Below are positions 44,001 through 56,619 of a stretch of DNA of 64,000 nt, in pieces. A program made the position numbers and the translations under genes. Numbering within the stretch: the stretch's first letter is position 1; each line of letters begins with the position of its first letter. The DNA is taken from positions 540,744,222 through 540,808,221 of the forward strand of contig CM077667.1 in assembly GCA_039707655.1 (NCBI GenBank), in the 5' to 3' direction. The notes under the pieces are model-generated. The model saw only the letters and a list, made by a program, of their open reading frames with translations. It was not told where the DNA came from and ran no database searches. The DNA is from Elymus sibiricus (taxonomy: Eukaryota; Streptophyta; Magnoliopsida; Poales; Poaceae).

Positions 44001-46360
44001 GGCCCTTATGTTATTCATAACATCGAACATCAAAAGTTCTCTTATGAATAACCTTCTTGCAAGATACTTTATGCAATGGGCTAGAGTGTAAAACTCTAAA
44101 ATGAATTATGAAAGTAAATACATAGGGAATACACCGATGGAAGGCATAGTAACATTTACTATGTTCCCTGAGTGTATCTGAACCTCATTCCTGGTTAGTC
44201 TTTCAGGCCATAGTAGTTCTTACATCGAGCTGCAACAGAATGCAATCGAGCGGGTACCTTTGTGATTAACTCACAATACCCAAGAATTAGTGATTAACAT
44301 GTTTAACCATAATTTCCAAGAACTATATCTTTGACCAGCCTTCTATACATCAAAAACTTGTACGACATTCATACATGAGCTGGATATTCCAGTCTTCTTT
44401 CCTTTTGCCATTATACTTCTAACAGTTTAACTTTCAGTATTTCTCCTACTCTCAGAAGAAGCACCCTAACTTAAGAGTGGCGTTAGCCCCGGACTTCCTA
44501 TGCGTGAAAGCATCACTAACACCCTTCGGACACTTCCTTTCTCTTTAAGCTGTTGTTTTATTCACCATCATCATATGACAGGCGTTCTTCTGGATCCCTC
44601 TCTTATCAGTCTAATGCATAGTAAACTCCTTTACTAATAGTTTGCAAACAAACATTGCTTTGGATATCTCATATCTTTTAGCCTTTGTCTGTCTCTGAAA
44701 ATGATTTTCAGATTACATGAATATCACATAACTATCCAAACTTTCGACGTTCGGGTCTCATGGAAGCAAACATATTGCACTTTGACTGAAAAGGAATTCT
44801 AGCTATTGGATCGAAGGACGAGAGTCACATGATCCATAGCATTAGCGGGAGAATACCGAAAGCATGCGATAGGACAAAGTCCTTCTCGGCACTCTTGAGG
44901 ACAATCCTCCTATTACGTTACCAACCGTAAAGTTTTAACCAGATATTTAACAGCTATTCAATTTTAATAGGGAAGGTGGAAACACGAGCCATTATTCTAC
45001 AACTATTTTGCAAATCACACTTAGACAGTGTTCAAAATTAATTGCACTGAGAATTAAACAAGTTAATTCTATAGTGCGCTCCCACTCAAATCAATATCTC
45101 TCATAATTGATTTGGAGTGATACAAGATCCAGACTTCAATTCATCGCCATAGAATCATCATCTCATGACGGGAATTTTAATCGGTAGGCCAACTTGCCGA
45201 TCACATCTCCATGTGACTCTTGTTCATCTTTCGATGCGTGTGTTCCGAGCTCATGACACTCATGCCTGAACGTCAAGACAACCAAGTGAGATCGCTGCGA
45301 GGTCTCAACTCACCCGCCTCACACATCCCTAATCGTTCGCACCCATGCATCCATGGCGTACCCCGAAAAGTTAGGTACCGTGACGGTGCTACACTTGGGA
45401 GAACACTATCTACTTGATATTTTTGTGAGAGATCACCCTAAGAAAAGCGACTACCGCGCAATCAAGAAGGGTGCATCATAAGGGATAAACATCTCAGGCA
45501 ATTCATAATAGCATGATATGGTATAGCCCTTTCTGACGGAGAAGTCTTTCATTTCTTCGTCTTCGGCATTCGCGTTGGTGTTCACCTTCGCGAAGATTGC
45601 CACCACCTTGTCGGTGCACCAGATAATATTGCTATCTCTATAGCTAATAAAATAAGTGCATTACATAAGGTTGACACGCAGGTCATTAAAGTGCAATCAT
45701 ATGGCTCCAGCCATCATGCCGAATCATGACATGCAGGTCATGTTAATCAATTTACATCATATAGTCATCTCATACATAATCAAATTATTATGAACACTGC
45801 TATACCACATCACATGTACATGCAAACCATCCTGCAAAACCAAGTTTAGACGCCTCTAATCGGTTCATGCAAAATTTTATTTTTCGTGGCTTCTAAGGTT
45901 TCGAAACAAACCGAAGCTACCAACGTCCATCATCAAGCATGATAATCCAAGTCGCTAGATTAACATTCCAGGGTGTATGAAACACGAGATAATAAAATCT
46001 CGAGCCCCATACTAAACTTCGTCATACGCGTGACCCCCGTGCAGATCACATCTGCATTGCCCTTTCGTCTGCAAAATTTCATCTTTCTTTTTAACTACGG
46101 TGGAATTCAATGAACTGTTAGCACTTCGTTGATCTATCAGGATCGCGGATTGCCAGAACATTGAAACTCCACCATACTATTATCAAGATCAGAAATATGC
46201 AAATTCGAGGGAAGCAACAAGAACATCGGGTAACAGACTTCATCTGCTACCCGCACAAATAATTTTCAGCAATAGATCTCATCTACTACCTAATTATATT
46301 GAGCAACACCCATACATCTCTATGTATTCTAGATCGCAACCTGCATCTACGCATAGCAGG
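41083..46360 (-). pseudogene. Degenerate gag-pol interior of the complete Copia
   Basis: The sequence can be followed against the Angela-like element: 45060-46360 is leader, and 43240-43790 corresponds to the integrase and pre-integrase region of 1-640 but with many changes and stops. 42807-43088 holds a pol fragment in shifted frames, and 41400-41640 matches 5737-5970. No frame exceeds about 95 codons. Gag is not recognisable. A 180-bp duplication lies at 43831-44190. Confidence 0.8.
43831..44190. repeat. 180-bp tandem duplication inside the Copia
   Basis: TTATTCATAACA plus CGAACATCAAAAGTTCTC starts at 43831 and again at 44011. Both copies continue to the AATGAATTATGAAAGTAAAT phrase. Confidence 0.85.
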
Positions 46361-46372
46361 GCTCTGATACCA
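46361..46372 (-). promoter_or_regulatory. tRNA-Met primer-binding site
   Basis: TGGTATCAGAGC on the minus strand, one base from the 5' LTR. It is intact, unlike the worn site at 9057. Confidence 0.93.
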
Positions 46373-46373
46373 C

Positions 46374-48537
46374 TGTTGGGTAACGCAGCAGAAAACAAAA
46401 AATTTCCGACCTACGCACCAGCCCAGGACCACTATGGAGACTGCATACAAGGTTTGATCATTATCGTTACCGACTCGTAGCGCAGCGGAAGTAGAGTCGA
46501 TGACGATCGGCGGTGCAGATCCCCGCAGCTAGGATTTTACAACCTCCCAACCGCGAGGGTGTATACCCTCATCTGCCCCGCGGACAGCCCTCCGGGAGGC
46601 GGTCACACAGTCCCCCGGACGGTGTCGCGGACAGCCCTTCGGGAGGACCTCCGAAAATCGGACTGTCACTCGGACAGCCCTTCGGGAGGACCTCCAAAAC
46701 TCGGACGGTCACACGGACAGCCCTTCGGGAGGCACTCTCGAACTAAGACCGAAACTACGATCTCTCTACAGAGTTGCACACATACGGTGTCATCTATCCG
46801 GCAGGGCTTCGCCGTCCAGAACTAGTTCCTGCCGGAACCCAGACAGCCTTTCGGCTCTACGAAACTATTTCGCTGGGAGGGAGAGAAGAATGCCAGATCA
46901 TGCATGGCTTTGTGTATGAGAGCAAGAGTGTGTCTTATGGCAGCCCACACACCTCCTATTTATAGGAAACCCAAGGGGTAGGGTGGTTTTACAAGAAAAC
47001 CCAAAACCCACATGGAAGGGACTCCTTCCCAAGGACCTAAAAGGTGAAACCAAGGAACAAGGGGGACTCCATGAAGGAGTCCACCATGTGGCCGGCCACA
47101 CCCTCATGTGGGGCCCCAAAATTGGCCCCTATCCATCCATGTCATCCCCAAGATCTTTTGGAGCAAAGCCCCAAAAGGTGGCTTTCCAAAAATATCCCAA
47201 AAAGCACTTTCACTATTCACGACGACATTTTTCAGCGTCTGATCGAACTGAAAATATTCATGTGGGCTTAGAACAATTCTAGTACCCACCAAAATAATTT
47301 TCAACGCGAGCCGGAACAATTCCGGTTTAGTGATTTCATCTGCGAAAAGCATCTGAAGCGGTTTCGGCAGCTCCGGAACATTTCCGGTTTTCATCCCGGA
47401 AAATTCCAGAAAGTTTCCAGAATGATTCTGGCACCCTCCAAGAATTATCAGGCATGTGCCAAAACCAATTTGACTTTATGGTATCCTCTGAAACAACTTT
47501 TCAGTTTCACCGGAACTCATCCGGTGACCTCTCTGCGGAACTTTTCCGCTGTCCGAAACTTTTCCGGCGTCCGAAACTTTTTCGGTGTTTTTCTCTCAGA
47601 CTCCCTGTCTAGTATTCAGCAGATAGATGACCCTTAAGCGTGTGACCCTATAGGTTCGGTGAAGCATAGACATGACCCGGAACCCCTTCCGATCAATGAT
47701 CAACATCGGAGCCGTGGACACCCATATCGATCCCTATACCCACACGAATAAATATTCGAGTGAACCTCCAGTTGCCGTGTGCTATTCCTGTTGCTTCGCG
47801 ATATGTTACAATGACCCGAGGTGAGACATGTTGGCATCCCCGTGGATCAACACCTTGTCCACTATGCCAGTTACCTCGTTGCCGGTATTGTTCTCTTTTC
47901 TCGTTCCCGTGTTCCGGCATCCCCGTGATCAAATCACAAAGTGTCTGGCCAGACGATGATGGATACCGTAACACCGAGAGGGCCCAGAGATATCTCTCCA
48001 TCGTCGGAGGAGCAAATCCCAATCTTGAGCTATCAAGTCCCTTGACATAGTTTTCCATGAACCCGTAAGCCGCCGTAATAGCCACCCATTTACGGATGAC
48101 GTTTAACAAACCCCAAAGTTCATGAAGCAAGCATGAAGAAACTCGACACTCTCATGGTCTAAGGAATTATGCAAACATTAACTTCTCTGTGTTATTAACC
48201 ATAAACTTATGACGAATGTATCTCATAGCATAACATCAATCGGGTCGATTCAACACAAGTGTTCTACCAACAATTGTGCCCTCAAAATTGCCGGCATAGC
48301 CATGCCCATGATCAGGAAAACAGGATCATCATGCAATACTTGAGCCAGTCATAGAGGCTTGACTAGGAATACATTTTACCGTTTATTATCCCACACGTGC
48401 ATATGAGTCTTCCTCCGAGCCTCGTGGTTATTGTAGACTCGAGAACCATAGCAGTTATAGCATGGAACATAAACCTAATTATGAACAGGGAGATAATCAA
48501 TAACATTTATTATTGCCTCTAGAGCATATCTCCTACA
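46374..48537 (-). repeat. 5' LTR of the complete Copia
   Basis: 2164 bp, nearly identical to 38904-41067. The TATA box lies at 46956-46965 on the minus strand. Confidence 0.95.
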
Positions 48538-50590
48538 TGGGCCACATCCACGCTAAGCATGCTTCGACCCGTATCAATCAGCTATCTCTCTCACACCATC
48601 TCCACTTTATTTTTGTTGGATTTCTTCCATCTTCACATCGGCACGCACACCAACTCTTCTCTCCCTCGGTTTGCATGCAGACGCAGGCGATCACCCCCTT
48701 TCTTGCCCGGTTGTTTCAAAAAGAAACCACCCCAATTGATCTTCTCCGGAACGGCGACCCCAATTCCGAACCTCTCTTCCTGGACCGCGTCTCCTCCTTC
48801 GCTCCCTTCCACTTTCCTGCAGAGACTAGGGTTTGTCGATCGGCTCGGCTTGACTACCATCGCGAGTCCTCGCAAGCGGCAGTTTGATCCTACCTCGACT
48901 ACAACCAGGGCAAGCATGATCCCAAACCTGCATGAAGGAACGAGCTCCATGGCCAAGTGTTGCATCGGTATAGAGACGCAGACTAGAGGTGGTGACAAAT
49001 CCTGAGCGTTTCGTAGATTCATCGCGTCCTTATGCTGATGGGTCTGGATGTGAAGAAAGAACACACATCCAGGATCGACGTCCAGCATGATGATGACGAC
49101 GACAACATGCCAGTCCTTGGGAATCTGATTATTGCTTTTGCTCGTCCGTCATTAGTATTTGCAGATTTAAAAAATAAAATCAAAACATGCAGTCCTGATG
49201 AGAAACGGTTCGTTTCATCCTACGTCGCCTCGCCTCGCTAGGGTCGCGGCTTTTCTCACGGGCCTGGGCCACATCCACGCTAAGCATGCTTCGGACCGTA
49301 TGAATCAGCTATCTCTCTCAGCCCATCTCCACTTTATTTTTGTTGTATTTCTTCCATCGTCACATCGGCACGCACACCAACTCTTCTCTCCCCCGGTTTG
49401 CACGCAGACGCAGGCAATCACCCCCTTTCTTGCCCGGTTGTTTGAAAAAGAAACCACCCCAATTGATCTTCTCCGAAACGGCGACCCCAAGCCCGAACCT
49501 CTCTTCCTGGACCGCGTCTCCTCCTTCGCCCCCATCCACTTTCCTGCAGAGACTAGGGTTTGTCGATCGGCTCGGCTTGACTACCATCGCGATTCCTCGC
49601 AAGCGGCAGTTTGATCCTACCTCGACTGCAACCAGGGCAAGCATGATCCCAAACTTGCACGAAGGAACGACGGAGCTCCATGGCCAAGCGTTGCATCGGT
49701 ATAGAGATGCAGACTAGAGGTGGTGACAAATCCTGAGCGCTTCGTGGATTCATCGCGTCCTTATGCTGATGGGTCTGGATGTGGAGAAAGAACACACCCG
49801 GGATCGACGTCCAGCATGATGATGACGACGACAACATGCCAGTCCTTGGGAATCTGATTAATGCTTCTGCTCGTCCGTCATTAGTATTTGCAGATTTAAA
49901 AAAATAAATCAAAACACGCAGTCCTGATGAGAAACGGTTCGTTTCATCCTACGTCGCCTCGCCTCGCTAGGGTCGCGGCTTTTCTCACGGGCCTGGGCCA
50001 CATCCACGCTAAGCATGTGTCAGCCCGTATCAATCAGCTATCTCTCTCAGTCCATCTCCGCTTTATTTTTGTTGGATTTCTTCCATCGTCCCATCGGCAC
50101 GCACACCAACTCTTCTCTCCCCCGGTTTGCACGCAGACGCAGGCGATCACCCCCTTTCTTGCCCGGTTGTTTCAAAAAGAAATCACCCCAATTGATCTTC
50201 TCCGGAACGGCGACCCCAAGCCCGAACCTCTCTTCCTTGACCGCGTCTCCTCTTTCGCTCCCTTCCACTTTCCTCCAGAGACTAGGGTTTGTCGATCGCC
50301 TCGGCCTTACTACCATCGCGAGTCCCCGCAAGCGGCAGTTTGGTCCTACCTCGACTGCAACCAGGGCAAGCATGATCCCAAACCTGCACGAAGGAACGAC
50401 GGAGCTCCTTGGCCAAGCGTTGCATCGGTATAGAGACGCAGACTAGAGGTGGTGACGAATCCTGAGTGCTTCGTGGATTCATCGCGTCCTTATGCTGATG
50501 GGTCTGAATGTGGAGAAAGAACACACACCCAGGATCGACGTCCAGCATGATGATGACGACGACAACATGCCAGTCCTTGGGAATCGATGA
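48538..50590 (+). repeat. 729-bp tandem array, remaining units
   Basis: The phrase CACGGGCCTGGGCC occurs at 49257 and 49986, and its first part at 38893, giving a 729-bp period (3 x 243). The unit contains CT-rich DNA, ACTAGGGTTTGTCGATCG, and a tail with repeated GATGATGACGACGAC. Units differ by a few percent. The array ends near 50585, where the match stops. Confidence 0.92.
49198..49614 (+). CDS. Open frame conserved in the 729-bp units
   Basis: 138 codons (MRNGSFHPTSPRLARVAAFL...). The same frame stays open in the next unit (49927-50433, 168 codons) and from 48513 in the previous one. Because 729 is a multiple of three, the frame is in register across units. The content (Ser/Pro/Arg-rich, RLDYHR at the end) matches no family I know. 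It could equally be repeated 5' UTR or first-exon DNA of a host gene whose body lies right of 50590. Confidence 0.3.
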   Translation: MRNGSFHPTSPRLARVAAFLTGLGHIHAKHASDRMNQLSLSAHLHFIFVVFLPSSHRHAHQLFSPPVCTQTQAITPFLARLFEKETTPIDLLRNGDPKPEPLFLDRVSSFAPIHFPAETRVCRSARLDYHRDSSQAAV

Positions 50591-51330
50591 GGACGAGCAG
50601 AGGGCCAGTAGAATTGGCTGCACCGACTTATTAAAGGGCGCCTACCAGTCAATCAAAGCCACCTCCGAGGCCAACTGTTGCTCTTCTTCTCCAACTACGA
50701 GTAGCCCACTACAAGTTGAACAATGATATTGGCAGGTAAGTACGCCGTACAGTGCCTTGATTCTCATCCATGCCAGGATGCGGTTATTTGTTTGCACGTA
50801 GTGTCCTTGCCCTGTTGCCACATCTCCGTCGACAGTTGTGATCAGTTCAGGCGGAGGACTACTTTGGGCAACGAGCTGCCGACGGCGAGGCGACGTGGAG
50901 CTATGGAGGTAGAGGTACGCCATGTTCCTACAATCCTATTGTAAGTTCGCGCGTGTCACGAGAGGAGTCAGATAACAGCCACCACTACAGCAGCTAAAAC
51001 CGTGCCCGATCCCACCATCAAGCCGAAACTCTCTGCATCCCCAAACTTCCATCGGGTACTTGTGAAAGAATGGCGTAGGGTATCCACGTCGTGGTGTTGA
51101 ACTGTTGATCAACGTCTCTTTGGCCTTAGGAGTTAGGAGCGTGCATGGTCGGAGTGGACGACAGCTTCACCATCTCATCCTGTTTTGGTTTGTTCTCTAC
51201 ACGTGTATGCAAGGAGGTGACTAAAAGTACTTGACGGCGGCAGCATCATCATCTGCTTTTGTTTGTTTTTGTCTCTGCATACAGACGATACGTATCTCCT
51301 GATGCATGCAATGGTGTAAATCATGCAGGT
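50591..51330 (+). other. Possible gene body next to the array
   Basis: A frame beginning in the last unit continues as DEDEQRASRIGCTDLLKGAY and SIKATSEANCCSSSPTTSS to a stop near 50726, followed by GC-rich sequence to about 50950. Its composition is protein-like, but no family is recognised. Confidence 0.25.
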
Positions 51331-53785
51331 TTGACCTATGCCCGTCCTAAAAAGATTGAAAAATAAATAAAAAAAATCTGAAACTTTATGCTCAAACTTT
51401 GCAAACTTGCATGTTTGATGCAGAAATGACTTTGTCTTCCGTTGCAACAGACATGCATATTTCCTTGCAAGTCTTATGCAGAAAAAAACATTCGAATGAG
51501 TTGGAAGATTGATTTGGGCTCCACTTTTATTCGCGTTTGACGGGACAGGAAAGAAGGAGAAGTCGAGAAGGAGAGATGATCCGAGCCTACGCCATTGAGT
51601 GCTTTGTGTTGAAGTAGAAGGCGTGGACCTGCTTCGGGTGGGGGAAGGGTTGATGCATACTTATTGGCTTACGAACGTGTGACTTTTTCTTCTGTTGCAA
51701 CGCACAGGCATGTTCCCTAGTATACTTGTATGCAATGAGGTTGCCATTAGCAACACATCCGTCTGCCACTCAATGAAAATCGAATTTAGTTGACAAAAAA
51801 TTCAGTGTCCTGTTTTTCTTTTCGTTAGGTGCCCAAGCACAAACACAAATGTTTCTGCAACGAAGAATACATTATACATACTTATTAAGCAGAATCCATG
51901 GTTTTCCATCTCAGAAAGAGCGGTGGATTTCTGTTACAAACACTTGCTGCCTAGCTATCTCACTAGCAGTTCTGCACTTGAAGGCTGGAACCTAACTCTT
52001 AATTCTGCACGCTCACTGTCTCCAAACCGAGGCAACCCATCAATGGTGATCATATCACGGTAAGCTGCTCGGCGATAGCTGTGGCAAATGTGAGGGGGAT
52101 TGACGGTGTGTGCGACACAGGGTCACTCCTTCCCAGCTGCCTTATTCTCTTCTTACTTTTCTGATCCGGTTCCATCGCTAGCTGTTAAATTTTGGACATT
52201 CAGTCCAGCCTTACCAAACTGGAAGCAATCAGGCAACCTATGAAATTTAGCAAAATATATAACCCTCCCAATTCATTTCAAATATAGATAAAAACAAGGA
52301 CGCTACAATCATTCTCTACAAAGGAATGACTACCAGAATATAAACAAGAAAATTCTTGTTGCCTGCAACATAATTAATAATCGGACTGATCATAGTATGC
52401 AAGTACCAATGCACCATTTTTGGAGAAAGACCACATATCACTGCATGCAAATGGTTGATTAAAACACGATATATAAGTGGCTTATGTCACGTTATAAGGT
52501 ATATTACACAGCAAAGTGGAACGAGCAATTAGTTGGTTGTGGTCACAAGCACAGAGTCCATGATCTACTAAAGAGGGCTAGCAATTAATGACATAGTCCA
52601 TGGCCTATCTTCATACTACTAGCTGAGCAATGAATAAGAATTATTCGAACTAAACAGGTCCAAATCTACAATTGGAACATGATGACAGGTAGAGCAGGGG
52701 AAGGGCATGAAACGAAGGGCGTCTTGAGAGTAACTTGTAAAAATGAATTTGACCTCCTTTTGAAAAAAAATGAAAAACAATGGTATATGGTGGCCGTGTC
52801 ATGAGATTGCATGGATGGATGGTCGATGGCGACCTGTAGGGCAACTCCCTTAGTTGAATGTTACAGTTAAGAACACGTGAAGTCAAAGAAAGTATATATT
52901 AAGGACTGATGAAATTTTGGTGTTAGACTGTGGCTGGGCTCGTCATCGGGAGAATATATCAGAATAATATCATAAATGCCAGCGATGTTCTCTACAACAT
53001 TGATATTCCCCAGTTTCCTTGATTTACCATCGTGGATGTAGTTGGTAACACAGCCATGAAATGTCCAGGAAATAACCTGCTTGCTAGAGAACAAAAGTTG
53101 TCATCAGGGTAATGCTTTCAATATATATGCGTAGAGAAGAAACTCAAAACAAACAACATGTCCTTTATGAGAGGAATAGACCTAACGATGTCGTTCATGC
53201 AGTACACTACATTTACCAGACGAAAATGTTAAAATGATCTGTCTAACCATCCACCAATTGTCACAGAAATACTGGTTCTGTCAGAGCTATCATCAAAATC
53301 TTAGGGAGAAGGACAAATCATGGCTTGTTGTATCTATCAAGATGTAATTCACCCAATCTAAAATTCAATTTAACACCAATGCTCCAAAAGACTTATTTGA
53401 GACAAACCTGCCAAGTATGTATTAAACATAATGAGTTTAAGCATTTCCTTAAGATGTGCATGATTTTGTCGAATGCATGTTGTGGATGATAGTTTACTTG
53501 TCCAAAATTTCTCAATTTTATCCGTTCAATGATTCTAGTTTTGTTGCAATGAATGTTACAATTCGTATAGTGAAAACGTAGTTGTGAATATTTTGAATAA
53601 ATCATTTAGTATGCATACTTACAATGTCTTGAGGAACATGCTATGCATGCTTGTATGCCTATAATCTCTTCAAATGTGATGAAATTATTTTCACTCCTAT
53701 CTTATTCCCTCTCATCTCATCTGAAAAAAATACAACACACCATATGTCGTATATAAAAACAAGTCAATAAGAAAGCATATACAAC
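51331..53785. other. Unassigned intergenic DNA
   Basis: 51331-51800 resembles old MITE DNA (repeats of ACTTTGTCTTCCGTTGCAAC and GACTTTTTCTTCTGTTGCAA at about 51430 and 51680). On the minus strand 52867-53094 holds a 75-codon frame after an acceptor-like CTCTAGCAAGCAG (ISWTFHGCVTNYIHDGKSRK), possibly an exon of an unknown gene. Nothing else is supported. Confidence 0.35.
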
Positions 53786-53963
53786 CCACATGTGTGTAAT
53801 TCTGAGATGTACCCGAGTCGACCCCAACAATGATAAAGGAACCTCTCTCCACAATTTGTGCCACCTCACCTGCAGATATCAATGGCTTGTTGCGGTCTTG
53901 GTCTTGCCCATGTTGGAGAAGTTCTCGAGCAGCATCCGCAGTGGGTCACTCTCGTGCTGCTTG

Positions 53964-54084
53964 CATAGGTATACCCGAGCCAAAGAACTGCCCAACACCG
54001 AGGCATCATGACGAGATCCAACAAGACTCGCTCATAGGTATACCCGAGCCAAAGAACTGCCCAACACCGAGGCATCATGACGAG
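53964..54084 (+). repeat. 52-bp direct repeat, period 69
   Basis: CATAGGTATACCCGAGCC...CATCATGACGAG stands at 53964-54015 and again at 54033-54084, identical by eye. Confidence 0.93.
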
Positions 54085-54470
54085 GTCATGTTGCATAAAT
54101 TTTTTGCAACATAGGTTAGGTCGCATAAATTTTTTTCTTCGTCTTTCTGCAACAAAGGTCATGTTGCGGAAGAAACTTTTGCAACAAAGGTCATGTTGGA
54201 GAATTTTTTTGCAACATATACGTCAGGTTGCAGAATTTTTTTCTTTGTCTTTTTGCAACATAGGTACTATTGCGGAAGAAACTTTTGCAACAAAGGTCAT
54301 GTTGGGGGAGAAACTTTTGGAACAAAGGTCATGTTGCAGAAAACTTTTGCAACATAGGTCAGGTTGCAGAATTTTTTTCATTCGCCTTTTTGCAACTAGG
54401 TACTGTTGCGGAAGAAACTTTTGCAACAAAGGTCATGTTGCAGAAAACTTTTGCAACATTTTTTTTCCGC
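54080..54470. repeat. TTTTGCAACA/GTTGCAG repeat cluster
   Basis: About a dozen copies of AACTTTTGCAACAAAGGTCA, GTTGCGGAAGAAAC and GTTGCAGAATTTTTTTC, with a larger unit of about 140 bp (near 54215 and 54352). This probably belongs to the subterminal region of a DNA transposon. The short frames in it are repeat artefacts. Confidence 0.75.
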
Positions 54471-54665
54471 CAGTGGTGGTCCCAATCTGTAACCGAGAAG
54501 AAATTTGGGAGAGAGAGAGAGAAAAAAGTACGGCTGGAGTTGTTCCAGTAGTGGAGACGTGAGAGGGCCCATAGGGCACGTGACCACGTGTCAATCATGG
54601 GAGGCGGAGGAGAAAACTGTGTGATCCGTCGGGCGATGCCCATCATTTCCCTTCCCCGGCTACAG

Positions 54666-54708
54666 GACCGTTTTCCTGAAACAATGGGAATGTTTCAGGA
54701 AAACGGTC
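54666..54708. repeat. Perfect hairpin, 18-bp stem and 7-nt loop
   Basis: GACCGTTTTCCTGAAACA and its exact complement enclose ATGGGAA. The surroundings (54720-54800, with CGTCCGTTAGATCTAGGC and ATCAACGGACGAGCG) look like Mutator-type terminal DNA. Confidence 0.9.
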
Positions 54709-55869
54709 GCGGCTATGTCGTTGCTTCAACGGCGCGGGCAAAATCTCGTCCGTTAGATCTAGGCAAGATCAACGGACGAGCGGGTGGCGGGACGAGCGCG
54801 CCGATCGGCCGGTAGGAGGTGAGCTTTTCCCAAAAAAAGCAGGGGAATTGTTTTCAGGGCTCCTGAGTTGGAGTCTTCGACAGACGGGGAGGAACACGTG
54901 TACTACCCATACCCCGGTCGTACGCACATTGGAATATACTAGCAAAAAAGTTCGTGCGTTGCAACGAGGTAACAAAATTATGTATTCGCCACTTATCACA
55001 ATTGCTCCATCTCGTCATTGTCATCAACCCATTCATGCTTCCGCCCTTTTGTAAGTTTCCTTCCACCTTTATGCAAATTTTATTATGTACACGCCCATGT
55101 GGTTTCCATCATGGTATGGAGCAAGGGATATCAACAAGCCCAAGACCGCCCCACGTCGCTCGCTAGGGCGACCCGGGAGCGATCCATCCCCGCCGCAACT
55201 AGCGCATCCCCATGCCTACCCTCCTCGCCGCTGCCGCTGGTCGGCGCTCCGGGCAGCTAACGATGGCGGCGGGCCTTCTTCCATCCGTTCCTACTTCCTC
55301 CAAGATCCCATGGTGGCAGGTTTCCTTCACCGTTTAAACCTCGTTGATCTCGTTGGCTGAAGCACTGGATGCTTACAAGCATGATGGATCGGCGCCGTCC
55401 CTTGACTCCGCAATGAAGGAGCCCATGCAGGGTAGTGCTGTCACACGGGGGCCGCCGACTGAGATCCATCCGTCCTCCGTTCTCCACTGGTAATGGCCAT
55501 GGGGACTGTGCCTATCTGCCTGAAGTCCTAGTTTGGCGTGGTCGACACTGGTTCACGTAGCCACGCAGACCACTCATGGTGGGATGGCATATGGCAGATG
55601 AGGTGGTTTGCGAGGCGGCGACGCTGGGCTAGTGCGGTGCGGACGAGGCGACGACCCTCGACGGTCTCCGGCGCGCTGCTACCATGACGTGGGCGACGGC
55701 TGTGCGTCCGTCCTGGGTCTGATCTGGGCCTACAGGTCGCTGCCGCTGCTGCTTCGACTGGTCGCGGCTCACGACGCATCGGTTCGCAGGACCTGCTGGT
55801 CTTCTTGTGCAACGTCGTCGATCTGTTTATTGTTGGCCTCCCCGTTCTGACCGCGGTCGAGTTCCGGTC

Positions 55870-56617
55870 TTCCTGTCAGTGATCTCCAACATTTGACGCA
55901 TGGCGTCACCGGATATCTAGAGCGGAATAGAAACGGTCGTGCACGCCCTTATCCTGAGCCAGAGAAGCTTCATTTGGTTGTGGTGCGAAGCTTCGTCTTC
56001 TTGTCGATGCCATGGGACATGAGTTGATATATATTTCCATGAAACTGACTAAGATGGAGAAAGTCATGGTGGCTGTGATCTGGGGTTAGTAATAGTGGAG
56101 AGGGTACTGGTTGCGATGAAGACTATGTGACACAGGTTCTCCCTGTGTGTCAGGTGTTTGGCGACTAGCAGCAGCAGCCTTGGAAAGTGGGGGTGGCATC
56201 ACAGGTGGACTGCATTCTTGGTGGTGCTCTTGGAGTACCGAGTCGCGATTTTCAGGGTGAAAATCCAAGGTTTGGCCTTCATTGGTTGTACCTGGAGGCA
56301 TTGTTTTGGATTCTAGGACTTTCTCCGGGGTGAAAACCCAAGATGTTCTATCGGGTGACGACAACGTTTGTGCATTGTTTCCTTCTTGAAGGCTTGCTTT
56401 CGGAGAATCTTTTTTGTAGTCCAGGTGTTGTCTTCGGTGGTGGTTAGAGTTATGTTGTTGCGAGTGGTTCATCATCACGACGGGTCTTGTTTTCTTTTCT
56501 CTCTTTTATTTTTTTTCTTGGTTGTGTGCATCCCTGATATTTTTGGACATCTTGTTGATGCAAAGGTTGGGTGTAATTTGTATCTTCGCGATATTAATAT
56601 ATTCCCTTCATCGAAAA
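55870..56617 (+). mobile_element. LINE-type retroposon tail
   Basis: Contains GGTGAAAATCCAAGG and GGTGAAAACCCAAGATG, then GCAAAGGTTGGGTGTAATTT and CGCGATATTAATATATTCCC, ending CATCGAAAAA. This is the 3' end pattern of Triticeae LINEs, also seen at 62340-62430. The 5' boundary is uncertain; GC-rich DNA from about 55150 may belong to it. No reverse transcriptase is visible. Confidence 0.6.
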
Positions 56618-56619
56618 AC

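Larger units (their letters stand above)
38904..48537 (-). mobile_element. Complete Copia retrotransposon (9.63 kb), non-coding interior
   Basis: Two LTRs of equal length (2164 bp each), primer site and polypurine tract are all present. It is flanked by the perfect 5-bp target duplication TGGGC (38899-38903 and 48538-48542). By eye the LTRs differ at roughly 20 positions, about 1%. At the commonly used grass LTR rate (1.3e-8 per site per year) this is about 0.4 million years. The interior has no long frame, so it must have been moved by proteins of a related element. Confidence 0.95.

Noticed and set aside
48633..49088. 151-codon minus-strand frame and its copies in the 729-bp units
   Set aside because: It is antisense to the equally open plus frame in a tandem repeat; no evidence favours it.
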